Below are positions 5,092 through 7,246 of a stretch of 7,246 nucleotides of DNA, one piece after another; the stretch's first letter is position 1, and the number at the start of each line of letters is the position of its first letter. The notes under the pieces were generated by a model. That model was not told the DNA's origin. It saw nothing but the letters and a program-made list of their open reading frames with translations, and did no database searches. A program made the translations under genes and the position numbers. Source of the stretch: Oscillospiraceae bacterium (GTDB taxonomy: Bacteria; Bacillota; Clostridia; Oscillospirales; Ethanoligenentaceae); contig DOXU01000075.1 of NCBI GenBank assembly GCA_003518885.1, positions 1 through 7,246 on the forward strand. Direction: 5' to 3'.

Positions 5092-6144
5092 ATGGCTAAA
5101 AAGCGCTTGTTTTATTTGGACTTTGTTCGTGCCATTGCTGTTGTTTTGATCTTGATAACGCATTTCAATGTTCCATGGTTGCCAATGCCAACCCGCACAG
5201 CCGTTGTCGTTACTACTACTGTGGGGGGGATTTACATAGGCGATTTTGGTGTGTCACTGTTCTTGATTATTTCCGGGGCGGCACTTTTCTATGTTTACCG
5301 TGCTAAATGTGATGTGAAAAAGTTCTTTTTTAAGCGCTTTAAGTCGATTTACCCCATGTTTTGGATCGCGTTTATCATTGGCTTTGTTTTTCGATTGGCC
5401 GAAAAAACGACCTCAATACAAGGAATACCGAAATCTCATATTCTTTATTCTGTTTTTGGCATGGATATGTTGGCGAGTTCATCTGGTATTCTAACTTTTG
5501 CAACAGTGGGAGAATGGTTCTTAGGTCTCATTATTTTCTTGTACTTATGCTTTCCACTGTTAAGGTGGTTGGTCCTTCGTGCACCTAAGGCCACGGCTAT
5601 TGTTAGCATTCTGATTTATGTTCTTTTAGTTTTGTTTTACCATGGACCTATCCCGGATTCTTGCTTCATTCTGTTCCGGTTGCCTGAATTTTTGTTTGGC
5701 ATGTATTTTATACAATATATCAAAAAGGTTCCGCCAAGTTTGGGATTAGCAACTTTAGTGGTCCTTATTTTAAACGAATATTTCAAAATACCGATTAATT
5801 CGAGTGTGGCGACAACGCTTTTGTGAATATGCGGATTTTTGACATTGGTCTATTTTTCGAAGTTTTTTGCATTTAAGCCGGTTGAAAAAGTCGCTTCTGT
5901 GTTGTGTGCGCTATCCTATCCTATTTTTCTGGTCCATCATTACATTTACACAGAGATTTTTCGCCGTATTTCGCTTTCTGCACTTTCACCGTTCCAAAAT
6001 TACCTCTTATTTTTCATTTGTATTGCGATTGTTTTAATTGTCTCTAAAATGTTAGATTATATCAACAGTGGCGTTTTGCATGACGTAGGAAATCTTTTTT
6101 CCACAAAAGATAAAATACCTTCCCATGAGGAGGGCAAACCTTGA
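5092..6144 (+). pseudogene. Acyltransferase-3 (OafA-like) membrane protein interrupted by an in-frame TGA
   Basis: The complete frame is 350 codons, a normal length for acyltransferase-3 proteins, which transfer acetyl or other acyl groups to surface glycans across the cytoplasmic membrane. The N-terminus carries the family's Arg13 and His24 (LDFVRAIAVVLILITHF). Then come GDFGVSLFLIISGAALFY and the FFFKRFKSIYPMFW segment. About ten hydrophobic helices run through the protein. Codon 245 is TGA (5824-5826), inside a membrane segment. The same frame continues for 105 residues with typical C-terminal helices (LSYPIFLVHHYIY). A TGG-to-TGA (Trp) change would explain it simply. The start is ATG 5092, 8 bases after AAAGGA (5078-5083). 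Unless TGA is read through, the product is a 244-residue fragment. A sequencing error is also possible. A strong terminator follows. Confidence 0.85.
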
Positions 6145-6170
6145 GGCTTAGCAGAAGGCACGCTTAAAAA

Positions 6171-6214
6171 ATGAAAACGACCGAGCAGATCTTATTCTGC
6201 TCGGTCGTTTTCAT
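6171..6214. terminator. Bidirectional terminator between convergent genes
   Basis: A perfect 19-bp stem (6171-6189 with 6196-6214) has a TCTTAT loop. Plus-strand transcripts end in GTTTTCAT. Minus-strand transcripts read GTTTTCATTTTTT, a stronger T-tract. It serves both the acyltransferase gene and the convergent glucosyltransferase gene. Confidence 0.93.
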
Positions 6215-6244
6215 ATTATGAGAATTCTATTAAACAAGAGGCGT

Positions 6245-7246
6245 CTAAGAAAGTCGAATAACAACAAGATTGTCCTTGATTTGTACAGATCCTTCTGCAG
6301 GCCAGATAGGCATATCAGTGGAAAGCTGGTGGCCTTTTTCATACTGTGCAGAAGTGGGGAAAATATAATTGTATCCGAGAGTTTTCATAAATAGAAGAGT
6401 ACGTGAGGGAGAAAAAGATTCTATTTCAAGGGTGGAGGTGCCGACCCCTTCGACAGGAAGGGTGTCTTGATTCAGTTGTATATGATGCCCACCGACGAAT
6501 ACGACAGGCAAAGAAGAAGTAGTAGTAAGCTCCAATTTATCAATGGAATTGGCAATTTGTGTGCAATAGGCCACATCTTTTTGATAGCGAGCGTATTCAG
6601 TATAAAATAACCTACTAGTAACGCTTGCTTGATCGAAGGTAATGAGCACACAAAAGAGTGCGATAATTGCTCTCACTTTCTTGTAGACTGGAGGAATGAG
6701 GGAAATTAAGAAATCGGCTCCAAAAGCAACAACGAAGGGGAGCGAAAATTGCGTCCGCATAGCTGGTTCCGCGCCCATCAAAACAATCATGAAGAAAGGA
6801 GAAAGAATGAAAATGGCGGTAATAAGCAAATAGAGAGCGTATCCCTTGTAAAAGTGGCGGATCTTGATGAGGGAGACAATAATCAGGATAAGAGCCATAA
6901 GAGGAAAAGCCAAATTATAAAGAGCGGTTTGCCCACTTAATATGTGGTATATACCGGCCAAAACATGATGAATGCATTGAGATACAGGAAGATGTCCCCA
7001 CATGATTTGTCCAGAGATATAAGCGTTCATGCCACCATAATGTGCAGCTGTGATCTTGTTGATTATTGTGTATAAGATAAAGGCGCCAACAAAAACTGCC
7101 AGGATTTTGAGACAAATGCGAAATAGGCCGATGTTTTGTGGCTTTTGCTCTTTAGGGAGGAAATAATAACGCCGATAAATTAATAAAAAGGTTGCAGAGG
7201 CAGCAGAAATATAAAGTGGTACAAAAGATTGATAAACAGAAAAACA
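6245..7246 (-). CDS. GtrII-like membrane glucosyltransferase, 5' end outside the window
   Basis: The C-terminal 333 residues of a polytopic membrane protein are present. The frame stays open to the window edge, so ATG 7028-7030 is internal, not the start. The start of the visible part (YQSFVPLYISAAS) and the end (MPIWPAEGSVQIKDNLVVIRLS) resemble GtrII-type glucosyltransferases, which add glucose to surface polysaccharide from a lipid-linked donor on the outer face of the membrane. At least five or six hydrophobic helices occupy roughly the first 190 visible residues. A soluble, presumably extracytoplasmic tail of about 130 residues follows. The catalytic acidic loop would lie in the missing N-terminal part. 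The gene converges on the acyltransferase gene, and both may modify surface glycans. Family assignment is from pattern recognition; another GT-C family membrane protein is possible. Confidence 0.72.
   Translation of the reverse strand, partial: CFSVYQSFVPLYISAASATFLLIYRRYYFLPKEQKPQNIGLFRICLKILAVFVGAFILYTIINKITAAHYGGMNAYISGQIMWGHLPVSQCIHHVLAGIYHILSGQTALYNLAFPLMALILIIVSLIKIRHFYKGYALYLLITAIFILSPFFMIVLMGAEPAMRTQFSLPFVVAFGADFLISLIPPVYKKVRAIIALFCVLITFDQASVTSRLFYTEYARYQKDVAYCTQIANSIDKLELTTTSSLPVVFVGGHHIQLNQDTLPVEGVGTSTLEIESFSPSRTLLFMKTLGYNYIFPTSAQYEKGHQLSTDMPIWPAEGSVQIKDNLVVIRLS

Noticed and set aside
5824..5860. Selenocysteine insertion at the acyltransferase TGA
   Set aside because: No stable hairpin is visible just downstream, acyltransferase-3 proteins have no Sec at this membrane position, and a Trp-to-stop change is simpler.

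Overview
The window looks like a chromosomal stretch of a low-to-mid GC Bacillota (Firmicutes) species. Genes carry strong AAAGGAG-type ribosome binding sites, promoters fit the TTGACA-N17-TATAAT pattern, and transcripts end in clean intrinsic terminators. TGA acts as an ordinary stop in at least two genes, so the standard bacterial code applies. A GtrII-type glucosyltransferase next to an OafA-like acyltransferase hints at surface polysaccharide or LPS decoration, which would suit a diderm Firmicute such as a Negativicute. The lineage is an inference only. No phage genes, transposase, tRNA, rRNA or CRISPR array were seen.

Layout. (1) Positions 109-1909 hold a divergent pair: a GlxA-type AraC regulator on the minus strand and a DJ-1/PfpI hydrolase resembling isonitrile hydratase on the plus strand, sharing a control region of about 180 bp. 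The regulator frame is open back to 1053 and recognisable family sequence begins near 1038, where an ATA stands in the place expected for ATG. (2) Positions 1910-2234 are a non-coding stretch ending in an orphan terminator. (3) Positions 2300-2886 form a self-contained unit: a near-consensus promoter whose -10 box sits inside a 24-bp palindrome, an FlK-like acyl-CoA thioesterase, and a terminator. (4) Positions 2934-4015 hold an HTH/S24-like regulator lacking the catalytic Lys, an unrecognised 72-residue acidic protein, and a UUCG-loop terminator. (5) Positions 4074-5009 hold a LytTR regulator with a degenerate receiver. It has its own promoter, a structured leader that can sequester the ribosome binding site, and a terminator-like hairpin. 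(6) Positions 5092-6144 hold an acyltransferase-3 membrane protein split by one in-frame TGA. (7) A 19-bp bidirectional terminator separates it from a convergent GtrII-like membrane glucosyltransferase that runs off the right edge.

The window reads as a series of small, separately regulated units rather than one operon. Three of the encoded proteins are transcription regulators, two of them with altered sensory or catalytic residues. The best candidates for undescribed biology are the leader of the LytTR gene, the palindrome over the thioesterase promoter, and the missing start codon of the GlxA-like gene. No clearly new multi-gene defence or biosynthetic system can be supported from the sequence alone.
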